Positions 28,654 to 36,225 of a stretch of 64,000 nt of DNA are shown here, one piece after another. The position numbers and the translations under genes were made by a program. The stretch is from Acidovorax sp. 69 (GTDB taxonomy: Bacteria > Pseudomonadota > Gammaproteobacteria > Burkholderiales > Burkholderiaceae_C). The notes beneath the pieces are model-generated. The model saw only the letters and a program-made list of their open reading frames with translations. It did no database searches and was not told the origin of the DNA. Position 1 is the first letter of the stretch. The number at the start of each line of letters is the position of its first letter. The stretch covers positions 3,472,501 to 3,536,500 of the forward strand of contig NZ_PGEP01000001.1 of NCBI RefSeq assembly GCF_002797445.1, given 5' to 3'.

Positions 28654-28711
28654 CATTTGATTCACTTTGCACGCCAGCCGCCAACACCCCAGAGATGGCC
28701 ACAAAGCCCCC

Positions 28712-28825
28712 GGTTATCCCTGCCTGCACTGGACAATTCTGTGGATAACCTTGAACAAGCCTTGTATGACAGGCTTAAGTGCTTGATTTACAAGGATTAT
28801 CCTTGTGTCGCTTAAAAAATAGGCA
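28712..28825 (+). repeat. 114-bp direct repeat, unit 3
   Basis: Unit 3 has inverted arms GGTTATCC (28712-28719) and GGATAACC (28743-28750), a DnaA box at 28740-28748, and a hairpin ACAAGGA-TTA-TCCTTGT whose loop differs from unit 2 while the stem is kept. It ends GCTTAAAAAATAGGCA. Confidence 0.88.
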
Positions 28826-28886
28826 ACCCACCAGGACCAACCTTCTGCGGTACATTGCACGTCGGCGCACGCCCTAACGCTCTCAA

Positions 28887-28926
28887 TTCAATAGCTTCTA
28901 ACGCTTGATATACAAGCGCTGGAAGC
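28887..28926. repeat. dispersed palindromic element, copy f
   Basis: TTCAATAGCTTCTAACGCTT, ATACAAGCGCT and GGAAGCC form the clearest copy of the family, ending 12 bases before the methyltransferase ATG, so it lies in that gene's leader. Confidence 0.7.
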
Positions 28927-28937
28927 CAAAATCATCC

Positions 28938-29603
28938 ATGTCCCTTCCAGCCCTTCAGCACAGCCCCGCCGCAGAACGCAACCAGGCCCCCATCCTGGCC
29001 CAGCTGCTGGCGCTGCTGACACCCACAGGCGCGGCCCTGGAGATTGCCAGCGGCACCGGCCAGCACGCGGCGCACTTCGCCGCCGCCTTTCCCGGCTGGA
29101 CTTGGCAGCCCACGGACCAACAGGCCACCCACTTTGCATCGATCACCGGTTGGGCCGCCCAGGCCGGCGCTGCCAACGTGCGGGCGCCGCTGCGGTTGGA
29201 TGTGCTGCAAAGCCCCTGGCCCAGCGAGGGCCCGGCGTTTGGCGAGTCATCGTTTGACCTGATCTACTGCGCCAACATGCTGCACATCGCCCCCTGGGCC
29301 TGCTGCGCCGGGCTGATGCAGGGCGCGGCGCGGCACCTGGCGCCGGGGGGTTGCCTGGTCACCTACGGGCCCTACCTGGAAGACGGCGTGCCCACAGCCC
29401 CGGGCAACCTCGCCTTTGACGCCAGCCTGCGCGCGCAGGACGCCGCCTGGGGAATCCGCCGCCTGGAGGACGTGACCACGGTGGCCACCCAGGCGGGCCT
29501 GCGCCTGACCGCGCGGCACGCCTTGCCCGCGAACAACCTGCTGCTGGTGTGGACCAGCGCCCAGCCAGCCACTGCACAACCTCTGACGGAAGCGACCCCA
29601 TGA
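28938..29603 (+). CDS. DUF938-type SAM-dependent methyltransferase
   Basis: The 221-aa protein resembles the DUF938 class I methyltransferases. It begins LQHSPAAERNQAPILAQL, then ALEIASGTGQHAAHFAAAFP (SAM-binding loop), WQPTDQQATHFASI, DLIYCANMLHIAPWACCAGL and GGCLVTYGPYLEDG. The methylated substrate is unknown. Its stop overlaps the start of the ferredoxin gene (ATGA), so the two are a translationally coupled pair. Confidence 0.82.
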   Translation: MSLPALQHSPAAERNQAPILAQLLALLTPTGAALEIASGTGQHAAHFAAAFPGWTWQPTDQQATHFASITGWAAQAGAANVRAPLRLDVLQSPWPSEGPAFGESSFDLIYCANMLHIAPWACCAGLMQGAARHLAPGGCLVTYGPYLEDGVPTAPGNLAFDASLRAQDAAWGIRRLEDVTTVATQAGLRLTARHALPANNLLLVWTSAQPATAQPLTEATP

Positions 29604-29896
29604 CCACCCCGACCGCCGCGCCCTTTTTCATCGCCAAGGTGGAGCCCGACGGCCAGCAATGCGACGCCTGGCCCGAGCAGCCCCTGCTGTTGTCGCTGGA
29701 GCAAGGCGGCATCGACTGGCCCAGCTCCTGCCGCAATGGCACCTGTCGCACCTGCATCGGCCAGTTGGTGGAGGGCACGGTGCGCTATGCCATCGAATGG
29801 CCAGGCCTGACCGCTGAAGAAAGAGCCGAGGGCTGCGTGTTGCCCTGCGTGGCCTACCCCGCATCGGACGTGGTGCTGCAGGGCAGCGCTATCTGA
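29600..29896 (+). CDS. [2Fe-2S] ferredoxin
   Basis: The 98-aa protein is a plant-type ferredoxin domain. The cluster loop SSCRNGTCRTCIG supplies Cys in C-x4-C-x2-C spacing, and a fourth Cys lies in GCVLPCVAYP. It carries single electrons in the cytoplasm; its redox partner is unknown. The 4-bp overlap with the methyltransferase suggests a shared transcript, but the link between both activities is unclear. Confidence 0.85.
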   Translation: MTTPTAAPFFIAKVEPDGQQCDAWPEQPLLLSLEQGGIDWPSSCRNGTCRTCIGQLVEGTVRYAIEWPGLTAEERAEGCVLPCVAYPASDVVLQGSAI

Positions 29897-30120
29897 TCTG
29901 CATCAGGCACATGCGTGCTCAAAGACGAACGCGAGCCGGGTGCACTAAAATCCATCGCTTCTGGGGCAAGATGCCCCTTTGACGTGCGGCAGCGCCGCAT
30001 CGCATGTTCTTTGGGGCGGTTTCTTGGAGGCACCACTGCCTTCGGCCACGGGAACCTGTGCTGCAGCACACCGCCAGCAGGTATCTCACCTGCGGCCCCC
30101 ACAGAAAGCCCCGACCTTCC

Positions 30121-31242
30121 ATGAACACCCCTCTCACCCCCGTGCCGATCTCGCCCGTCGAGGACATCGTGGCCGAGATGCGCGCCGGGCGCATCGTCAT
30201 CCTGGTGGATGAAGAAGACCGCGAAAACGAAGGCGACCTCGTCCTGGCCGCCGACCATGTGACGCCCGAGGCCATCAACTTCATGGCCCGCTTTGGCCGG
30301 GGTCTGATCTGCCTCACACTCACCCGCGAGCGCTGTGAGTTCCTGAAGCTCCCGCCCATGGCCGCGCGCAACGGCACGGTGTACAGCACGGCCTTCACCG
30401 TCTCCATCGAAGCCGCCGAGGGCGTGACCACCGGCATCTCTGCCGCCGACCGCGCCCGCACCGTGCAGGTGGCCGTGGACCGCAACAGCCAGCCCACCGA
30501 CCTGGTGCAGCCTGGCCACATCTTTCCGCTGCAGGCCGTGGATGGCGGGGTGCTGATGCGCGCAGGCCATACCGAAGCCGGTTGCGACCTGGCCGCCATG
30601 GCGGGCTGCAGCCCTGCATCGGTGATCTGCGAGATCATGAAGGACGACGGCACCATGGCCCGCCTGCCCGATCTGCAGCTGTTTGCCGCCGAGCACGGCC
30701 TCAAGATCGGCACCATCGCCGACCTGATCGAGCACCGCAGTCGCAACGAATCGCTGGTCGAAAAGGTCGGCACGCGCACACTGCAAACCGCCTACGGCGA
30801 ATTCACCGCCCACGCTTTCCGCGACAAACCCAGCCAGGCCGTGCACCTGGCGCTGGTCAAGGGCCAATGGAGCGCTGACGATGTGGTGCCTGTGCGCGTG
30901 CACGAGCCGCTGTCGGTGTTCGACGCGCTCGAAGTCAACCGCTCCATGCACTCGTGGGGGCTCGACACCAGCCTGCAATACCTGGTCAAACAAGGCAAGG
31001 GCGTGGCCGTACTGCTCAACTGCGGTGAAAGCGCCAGCCAATTGCTGGCGCAGTTTGAAGGCACCGCCCGCGCCGCCCAGGCGCCCGAACGCGGTCGCAT
31101 GGACCTGCGCACCTATGGCGTCGGCGCACAAATTTTGCGCGAATGTGGCGTGCACAAGATGGCGCTCATGGGCCAGCCCCGCCGCATGCCCAGCATGGCC
31201 GGTTATGGCCTCGAAATCACCGGCTTCATCCCCAAGGAATAA
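30121..31242 (+). CDS. ribBA: RibBA-like: DHBP synthase with degenerate GTP cyclohydrolase II domain
   Basis: The first ~205 residues are 3,4-dihydroxy-2-butanone-4-phosphate synthase: [20 protein letters not shown] holds the acidic metal site, followed by [21 protein letters not shown] and [12 protein letters not shown]. This makes the four-carbon unit for riboflavin from ribulose 5-phosphate. The C-terminal ~165 residues align with GTP cyclohydrolase II only in outline. The zinc cysteines (CLTGD...RCDCG) are missing: the equivalent stretch reads [12 protein letters not shown]. The terminal fold ([17 protein letters not shown]) is kept. The second half is therefore probably not catalytic, as known for RibBX-type proteins. 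It precedes ribH by 5 bp. No FMN riboswitch was recognised in the 220-bp leader. Confidence 0.9.
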   Translation: MNTPLTPVPISPVEDIVAEMRAGRIVILVDEEDRENEGDLVLAADHVTPEAINFMARFGRGLICLTLTRERCEFLKLPPMAARNGTVYSTAFTVSIEAAEGVTTGISAADRARTVQVAVDRNSQPTDLVQPGHIFPLQAVDGGVLMRAGHTEAGCDLAAMAGCSPASVICEIMKDDGTMARLPDLQLFAAEHGLKIGTIADLIEHRSRNESLVEKVGTRTLQTAYGEFTAHAFRDKPSQAVHLALVKGQWSADDVVPVRVHEPLSVFDALEVNRSMHSWGLDTSLQYLVKQGKGVAVLLNCGESASQLLAQFEGTARAAQAPERGRMDLRTYGVGAQILRECGVHKMALMGQPRRMPSMAGYGLEITGFIPKE

Positions 31243-31247
31243 CAACT

Positions 31248-31712
31248 ATGTTTGGCGCAGAAAAAGGAACAGCGGACAAGCTGGACGGCAAGAAGCTGCA
31301 CATCGGCATCGTGCAGGCCCGCTTCAATGAAAGCATCACCAACACGCTGGCGGGGGCCTGCCGCGCCGAGCTGTTGGCCCTGGGTGTGCAGGAAAAGCAC
31401 ATCAAGCATGTGCTGGTGCCCGGCGCGCTGGAAGTACCGGTGGCCTTGCAGGCCATGGCCGAAAGCGATGAGTTCGACGCGCTGATCGCGCTGGGCTGCA
31501 TCATCCGTGGCGAGACCTACCACTTCGAGCTGGTGGCCAACGAATCCGGTGCAGGTGTGACCCGCCTGTCGCTGGACTACCAGATACCGATCGCCAACGC
31601 CATCATCACCACCGAGAACCTCGATCAGGCCATTGCCCGCCAGACCGAAAAAGGCACCGATGCGGCCCGCGTTGCGGTGGAAATGGCCAACCTGCTGGAC
31701 GAACTGTCATGA
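31248..31712 (+). CDS. ribH: 6,7-dimethyl-8-ribityllumazine synthase
   Basis: The 154-aa protein has the lumazine synthase motifs [46 protein letters not shown] (catalytic His) and [11 protein letters not shown]. It condenses the ribBA product with 5-amino-6-ribitylaminouracil in the penultimate riboflavin step, usually as a 60-mer or decamer. It sits 5 bp after ribBA and overlaps nusB by 4 bp (ATGA), a standard proteobacterial order. Confidence 0.95.
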   Translation: MFGAEKGTADKLDGKKLHIGIVQARFNESITNTLAGACRAELLALGVQEKHIKHVLVPGALEVPVALQAMAESDEFDALIALGCIIRGETYHFELVANESGAGVTRLSLDYQIPIANAIITTENLDQAIARQTEKGTDAARVAVEMANLLDELS

Positions 31713-32248
31713 GCGAAAACACCCCCACCCCCTCTTCCGAACGCCCGCCCAAACAAGTCCGCACCGGGCTCAAGAGCACGGGCACGCGCAAGGCCGCATC
31801 CAAGTCCAACCGCAGCCGCGCACGCGAGTTCGCGCTGCAGGCGCTCTACCAGCACCTGGTGGGCGGCAACGACGCGTCGGCCATCGATGCCTTCACGCGG
31901 GATCTGGCGGGCTTTCACAAAGCCGACTCGGTGCACTACGACGCGCTGCTGCACGGCTGTATCGGCAACGCCGCCGAACTGGACGCGCTGATCACCCCAC
32001 TGCTGGACCGCAAGATGGCCGAGATCTCGCCCATCGAGCACGCCACGATGTGGATCGGCGTGTATGAGTTCCAGCACTGCCTGGACGTGCCATGGCGCGT
32101 AGTGCTCAATGAATGTATCGAGCTGACCAAGGAATTTGGCGGCACCGACGGCCACAAGTACGTGAACGCCGTGCTCAACGGCCTGGCCCCGCAACTGCGC
32201 GCGCTGGAAGTGGCCGCCGACAAGGCCTCGGGGGCAGCAGCCACCTGA
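31709..32248 (+). CDS. nusB: transcription antitermination factor NusB
   Basis: The 179-aa protein has the NusB signatures [18 protein letters not shown] and, near the end, [20 protein letters not shown] followed by [12 protein letters not shown]. NusB with NusE (S10) binds boxA RNA and supports rRNA antitermination. A Ser/Pro/Lys-rich N-terminal extension of about 35 residues precedes the core; the start is fixed by the ATGA overlap with ribH. Confidence 0.93.
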   Translation: MSENTPTPSSERPPKQVRTGLKSTGTRKAASKSNRSRAREFALQALYQHLVGGNDASAIDAFTRDLAGFHKADSVHYDALLHGCIGNAAELDALITPLLDRKMAEISPIEHATMWIGVYEFQHCLDVPWRVVLNECIELTKEFGGTDGHKYVNAVLNGLAPQLRALEVAADKASGAAAT

Positions 32249-32383
32249 CCAGGGCACGGGCAGGCGCCGGAGAGCGCCTCTCCCCGAGCCACGAAGTCTC
32301 CGTCCCGTCTTGCCAAAGACGGCGACCAAGCCCCCCCAGCAATCTTGAGCAACGCCCGGCCAACGCGGGCAGGATGCCTTTCC

Positions 32384-33568
32384 ATGAAGTTTTCCACGCG
32401 CGCCGAGCGCATTGAACCGTTCTATGTGATGGAAGTCGCCAAGGCCGCACAAGCCCTGGCCCGCGAGGTGGCGGGTACGCGCGAGCCCATGATTTTCCTG
32501 AACATTGGCGAACCCGACTTCACCGCCCCCCCGCTGGTGCAGGAAGCCGCGGCCCGCGCCGTACACAGTGGCGCCACGCAGTACACCAACGCCCTGGGCC
32601 TCGATGCCCTGCGCGAGCGCATCAGCGGCTGGTACCAGAGCCGATTTGGCGTTCAGGTGCCCGCGCGCCGCATCGTGGTGACGGCCGGTGCATCGGCCGC
32701 ACTGCAACTGGCGTGCCTGGCGCTCATCGAGTCGGGCGACGAGATCCTGATGCCCGACCCCAGCTACCCCTGCAACCGCCACTTCGTGAGCGCCGCAGAA
32801 GGCCGGGCCGTGCTGCTGCCCACCACGGCGGCCGAGCGCTATCAGCTCAGCGCCGACAAGGTGCGCGCCGCCTGGACGGAGAAAACCCGGGGCGTGCTGC
32901 TGGCCTCGCCCTCCAACCCCACGGGCACCTCCATCGCGCCCGACGAGCTGCGCCGCATCCACGACGTGGTGCGCGCGCACGACGGCATCACGATGATCGA
33001 TGAGATCTACCTGGGCCTGTCATACGAAGAAGAGTTCGGCCACACGGCACTGGCCATCGACAACCACATCATCAGCATCAACAGCTTCAGCAAATACTTC
33101 AACATGACCGGCTGGCGCCTGGGCTGGATGGTGGTGCCCGAGGCCATGGTGCCTGTGGTCGAGCGCCTGGCACAGAACCTCTTCATCTGCGCCAGCACCG
33201 TGTCGCAACACGCGGCGCTGGCCTGCTTCGAGGCCGAGAGCATCGCCGAATACGAACGCCGCCGCGCCGAGTTCAAGGCCCGGCGCGACTTCTTCATCCC
33301 GGCGCTGCAGTCGCTGGGCCTCACGGTGCCCGTGATGCCCGACGGCGCGTTCTACGCCTGGGCCGACTGCACGCAGGCCGCACAGCAGCTCGGCGTGAAC
33401 GGCAGCTGGGACTTCGCCTTTGAAGTCATGCGCCGCGCCCACATCGCTGTGACGCCAGGGCGCGACTTTGGCACGGCAGAACCTGAGCGCTTCATCCGCT
33501 TCTCCACCGCCAACTCCATGGCGCAACTGGAGGAGTCGGTGGCGCGGCTGCGCAAGCTCCTCGGGTAA
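32384..33568 (+). CDS. PLP-dependent aminotransferase, class I/II
   Basis: The 394-aa fold-type I aminotransferase has IFLNIGEPDFTAPP, TQYTNALGLDALRERISGWY, VTAGASAALQLACLAL, SPSNPTGTS and the PLP lysine region SFSKYFNMTGWRLGW, with FIRFS near the C-terminus. It transfers amino groups between an amino acid and a 2-oxo acid; specificity (aspartate, alanine or aromatic) cannot be read from the sequence. The ATG at 32384 is used. It stands 6 bp before ybgC. Confidence 0.87.
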   Translation: MKFSTRAERIEPFYVMEVAKAAQALAREVAGTREPMIFLNIGEPDFTAPPLVQEAAARAVHSGATQYTNALGLDALRERISGWYQSRFGVQVPARRIVVTAGASAALQLACLALIESGDEILMPDPSYPCNRHFVSAAEGRAVLLPTTAAERYQLSADKVRAAWTEKTRGVLLASPSNPTGTSIAPDELRRIHDVVRAHDGITMIDEIYLGLSYEEEFGHTALAIDNHIISINSFSKYFNMTGWRLGWMVVPEAMVPVVERLAQNLFICASTVSQHAALACFEAESIAEYERRRAEFKARRDFFIPALQSLGLTVPVMPDGAFYAWADCTQAAQQLGVNGSWDFAFEVMRRAHIAVTPGRDFGTAEPERFIRFSTANSMAQLEESVARLRKLLG

Positions 33569-33574
33569 CGCGGC

Positions 33575-33994
33575 ATGGCGTTTGAGTTTCCGATCCGCGT
33601 TTATTGGGAAGACACCGATGCTGGCGGCATCGTGTTCTATGCCAACTACCTCAAGTTCTTTGAGCGCGCCCGCACCGAATGGCTGCGCTCACTGGGCGTG
33701 GGCCAGCAGCGATTGCGGGAACAAACCGGCGGCATGTTTGTCGTAACCGATGCCCAGCTGCGCTACCACCGGCCCGCACGGCTGGATGACGAACTGATTG
33801 TTACCGCCGCCCTGCAGGCCTCGGGACGCGCATCGTTGACAATAGTGCAGCGCGCGCTCCTGAAACCAGAGCAGACAACCGAAAAAGCCCCGTTGCTGCT
33901 GACCGAAGGCACCATCCGCATCGGATGGGTTGATGCCACCACCATGCGCCCTGCAAGAATTCCGAGCCCTCTTCTGGAACAACTCACACCATGA
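33575..33994 (+). CDS. ybgC: tol-pal system acyl-CoA thioesterase
   Basis: The 139-aa hotdog-fold protein has FPIRVYWEDTDAGGIVFYAN with the catalytic Asp, followed by YLKFFERARTEWLR. YbgC hydrolyses short acyl-CoA and accompanies tolQRA in most proteobacteria. Its stop overlaps the tolQ start by 4 bp (ATGA), so it is in the same operon. Confidence 0.93.
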   Translation: MAFEFPIRVYWEDTDAGGIVFYANYLKFFERARTEWLRSLGVGQQRLREQTGGMFVVTDAQLRYHRPARLDDELIVTAALQASGRASLTIVQRALLKPEQTTEKAPLLLTEGTIRIGWVDATTMRPARIPSPLLEQLTP

Positions 33995-34692
33995 ACTCCC
34001 AAAACATGTCCATCATCTCCCTGGTGCTGCACGCCAGCTGGGTGGTGCAACTCGTCATGCTGCTGCTCTTGGGTGTGTCGGTGGCCAGCTGGGCGGCGAT
34101 CTTCCGCAAGCTGTTCGCCCTGAAGCGCGTGAAGACCCTGAACGAAGATTTCGAACGCGAGTTCTGGTCGGGCACCAGCCTCAACGACCTGTATGCCAGC
34201 GCCGCCCAAAACGCCAAGCAGGCCGGTCCCATGGAACGCATCTTTGCCAGTGGCATGCGCGAATACCAGAAGCTGCGCGAGCGCCGCATCGCAGACCCCG
34301 GCACCCTGCTCGACGGCGCCCGCCGTGCCATGCGCGCGAGCTTCCAGCGCGAGATGGATGTGGTCGAGTCCAGCCTGTCTTTCCTCGCTTCGGTGGGCTC
34401 GGTATCACCCTATGTGGGCCTGTTCGGCACCGTGTGGGGCATCATGCACGCGTTCACCGGTTTTGCGGGCATGGAGCAGGTCACGCTGGCCACCGTGGCC
34501 CCCGGCATTGCCGAAGCGCTGGTCGCTACCGCCATCGGCCTGTTTTCCGCCATCCCCGCCGTGATCGCCTACAACCGCTTTGCCCGCGACATCGACCGCG
34601 TGGCCACACACCAGGAGACCTTCATCGAGGAGTTCTCCAACATCCTGCAGCGCAACCTGGGCGCTCAGGCCAATTCCGCCTCGGGGCACTGA
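33991..34692 (+). CDS. tolQ: Tol-Pal proton channel protein TolQ
   Basis: The 233-aa protein has three membrane helices: one near residues 15-40 (WVVQLVMLLLLGVSVASWAA) and two in the C-terminal half (SPYVGLFGTVWGIMHAFTGF and EALVATAIGLFSAIPAVIAY). With TolR it forms the proton-driven stator that powers TolA and keeps the outer membrane constricted at division. TolR follows after 4 bp. Confidence 0.95.
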   Translation: MNSQNMSIISLVLHASWVVQLVMLLLLGVSVASWAAIFRKLFALKRVKTLNEDFEREFWSGTSLNDLYASAAQNAKQAGPMERIFASGMREYQKLRERRIADPGTLLDGARRAMRASFQREMDVVESSLSFLASVGSVSPYVGLFGTVWGIMHAFTGFAGMEQVTLATVAPGIAEALVATAIGLFSAIPAVIAYNRFARDIDRVATHQETFIEEFSNILQRNLGAQANSASGH

Positions 34693-34696
34693 CACC

Positions 34697-35125
34697 ATGC
34701 CCGCCATGGCATCCCGCGGCCGGGGCCGCCGCACCATCAACGAGATCAATATGGTGCCCTTCATTGATGTGATGCTGGTGCTGCTCATCATCTTCATGGT
34801 GACCGCACCCATGCTCACACCCGGTGCCATCAACATGCCAAGCGCAGGGGTTTCACAAAAACCCCCAGCCAATATTGCCCGCGTCATCCTCAACAAAGAC
34901 GGCTCGATTCAACTGAAGACGCGCGACGCAACCGTCACTTTGAGATCGACCGAGGTGGGTCCCGCAGCGCTCCGTTGGCAGCAAGCGCAAAGCAAGGACA
35001 AAGACAGCGGCATTCTCTTGAGCGCCGACAAAGATCTCTCCTATGAAACCGTGATGAAGACGCTTGGCGTGTTGAAGAAAGCTGGAGTCGATAGGGTTGC
35101 GCTTGAAGTCAAGCAGAGCAGTTGA
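34697..35125 (+). CDS. tolR: Tol-Pal stator protein TolR
   Basis: The 142-aa protein has a short cytoplasmic N-terminus (RRTINEINMVPFID), one membrane helix with the essential proton-pathway Asp24 (FIDVMLVLLIIFMVTAPML), and a periplasmic domain ending VDRVALEVKQSS. The helix Asp matches that of ExbD/TolR. The gene is between tolQ and tolA. Confidence 0.94.
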   Translation: MPAMASRGRGRRTINEINMVPFIDVMLVLLIIFMVTAPMLTPGAINMPSAGVSQKPPANIARVILNKDGSIQLKTRDATVTLRSTEVGPAALRWQQAQSKDKDSGILLSADKDLSYETVMKTLGVLKKAGVDRVALEVKQSS

Positions 35126-35145
35126 AGACTCGCTTTACTGAACCC

Positions 35146-36108
35146 ATGCAAGCCCACAACGACCGCGAACAGTTTGCCCCTCCGCGCCCTCCGGCACGGC
35201 TGCGCGCCATCACGCTGGCGGTGCTCGTGCATGCGGCGCTGATCGGTGCGCTGACCTGGGGCGTGAACTGGAAGAACACTGCCGACCAGCCTGCCGTAGA
35301 GGCTGAACTGTGGGCCGCCGTGCCGACCCAGGCGGCCCCGCGCGCCGTGGAGCCCCCACCGCCACCGCCGGTGCAGCAGGTCACCCCTCCCCCGCCCCCT
35401 ACGCCCCCCATCCGCGCCGCGCAGCCGCCCGACACGCGCGAGGCCGACATCGCCATCGAGCGCGAGAAGAAGCGCCTGGAGCAGGAAAAGAAGACCCGCG
35501 AGCAGCAGCAGGAGCGTGAAAAGCGCGAACGCGAGCGCAAGGAAGACGAACGCCGCGACCGCCTGGAGCAAGAGAAGAAAGAACGCCTGCAAAAGGAAAA
35601 AGAAAAAGAGAAGGACCTGCGAGAGAAACAACTGGCCGAGCAGAAGAAGGCGGAGCAGGACAAGCAGAAGAAGCTGGCAGATGACAAGCGCAAGGCGGAA
35701 GAAACCGCCAAGCGCAAATCCGAGACCGAGGCCAAGCAGTTGGCCGAGCAGCGCGAGGCCAACCTGCGCCGCATCCAGGGCATGGCGGGGGCCACAGGAG
35801 GCGAGAACGCCACAGGGACAGCCCAACGCAGCGCCGGCCCCTCGGGCAGCTACGGTGGCAAGGTGGCGGCCAAGGTCAAGCCCAACATCGTGTACCCCGA
35901 TGCGATCTCGGGCAACCCACGTGCGGAGGTGGAGGTGCGCCTCTCACCCGACGGCACCATCGTGGGCAAGCGCCTTGTGCAGTCAAGCGGCAACAAGTCC
36001 TGGGACGACGCTGTACTGCGCGCCCTGGACAAAACCGAGACCCTGCCGCGCGATGTGGATGGGCGCGTGCCGTCTTCACTGACCATCGGCTTCAGGCCAC
36101 AGGACTGA
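35146..36108 (+). CDS. tolA: TolA, periplasm-spanning Tol-Pal protein
   Basis: The 320-aa protein has an inner-membrane anchor at about residues 21-41 (AITLAVLVHAALIGALTWGV), a Pro-rich stretch (EPPPPPPVQQVTPPPPPTPP), a long Lys/Glu/Arg coiled coil over about 130 residues, and a C-terminal TonB-like domain (VKPNIVYPDAISGNPRAEVE; PDGTIVGKRLVQSSG). It links the TolQR motor to Pal at the outer membrane. A TTG start at 35122 overlapping the tolR stop is also possible, but the ATG at 35146 is preferred. Confidence 0.93.
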   Translation: MQAHNDREQFAPPRPPARLRAITLAVLVHAALIGALTWGVNWKNTADQPAVEAELWAAVPTQAAPRAVEPPPPPPVQQVTPPPPPTPPIRAAQPPDTREADIAIEREKKRLEQEKKTREQQQEREKRERERKEDERRDRLEQEKKERLQKEKEKEKDLREKQLAEQKKAEQDKQKKLADDKRKAEETAKRKSETEAKQLAEQREANLRRIQGMAGATGGENATGTAQRSAGPSGSYGGKVAAKVKPNIVYPDAISGNPRAEVEVRLSPDGTIVGKRLVQSSGNKSWDDAVLRALDKTETLPRDVDGRVPSSLTIGFRPQD

Positions 36109-36120
36109 TCCCCAAAAACA

Positions 36121-36152
36121 AAGCGCCCGGCAATACCGGGCGCTTGTTTTTT
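36121..36152 (+). terminator. rho-independent terminator after tolA
   Basis: A perfect 10-bp GC-rich stem (AAGCGCCCGG and CCGGGCGCTT) with a CAATA loop is followed by GTTTTTT. It ends the ybgC-tolQRA operon. Confidence 0.9.
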
Positions 36153-36164
36153 AGTCTTTTTGGC

Positions 36165-36214
36165 CTCTAGCGCTTGAGAAACATGCGCAAGCAGCTATTG
36201 ATTAAGTAGCAAAA
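36165..36214. repeat. dispersed palindromic element, copy g
   Basis: GGCCTCTAGCGCTTGAGAAA, GCGCAAGCAGCTATTGATT and AAGTAGC lie between the tolA terminator and the convergent MFS gene. Confidence 0.65.
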
Positions 36215-36225
36215 CCCAACCATGC

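Larger units (their letters stand above)
28395..28937. other. 543-bp noncoding, origin-like region with 114-bp direct repeats and DnaA boxes
   Basis: No gene is evident. The region is much more AT-rich than its neighbours and holds three spaced copies of a 114-bp unit, each with a perfect DnaA box TGTGGATAA, two with a flanking inverted GGTTATCC, and two with a hairpin near the right end. A dispersed palindrome (copy f) closes it just before the methyltransferase. The composition and box pattern recall a replication-origin or DnaA-titration locus, but no replication gene is nearby. Confidence 0.6.

Noticed and set aside
28395..28937. Chromosomal oriC
   Set aside because: The boxes fit, but dnaA, dnaN, rpmH or gyrB are not nearby, so I report an origin-like or DnaA-binding locus rather than oriC.
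29897..30120. Possible FMN riboswitch before ribBA
   Set aside because: The conserved RFN-element strings (such as the CCGAC-GGTA-AGTCC series) were not found. Only small local hairpins are present.
34580..34696. Upstream extension of tolR
   Set aside because: The open frame before 34697 overlaps the tolQ end and encodes Ser/Pro-rich residues, while the ATG at 34697 gives the conserved TolR N-terminus.
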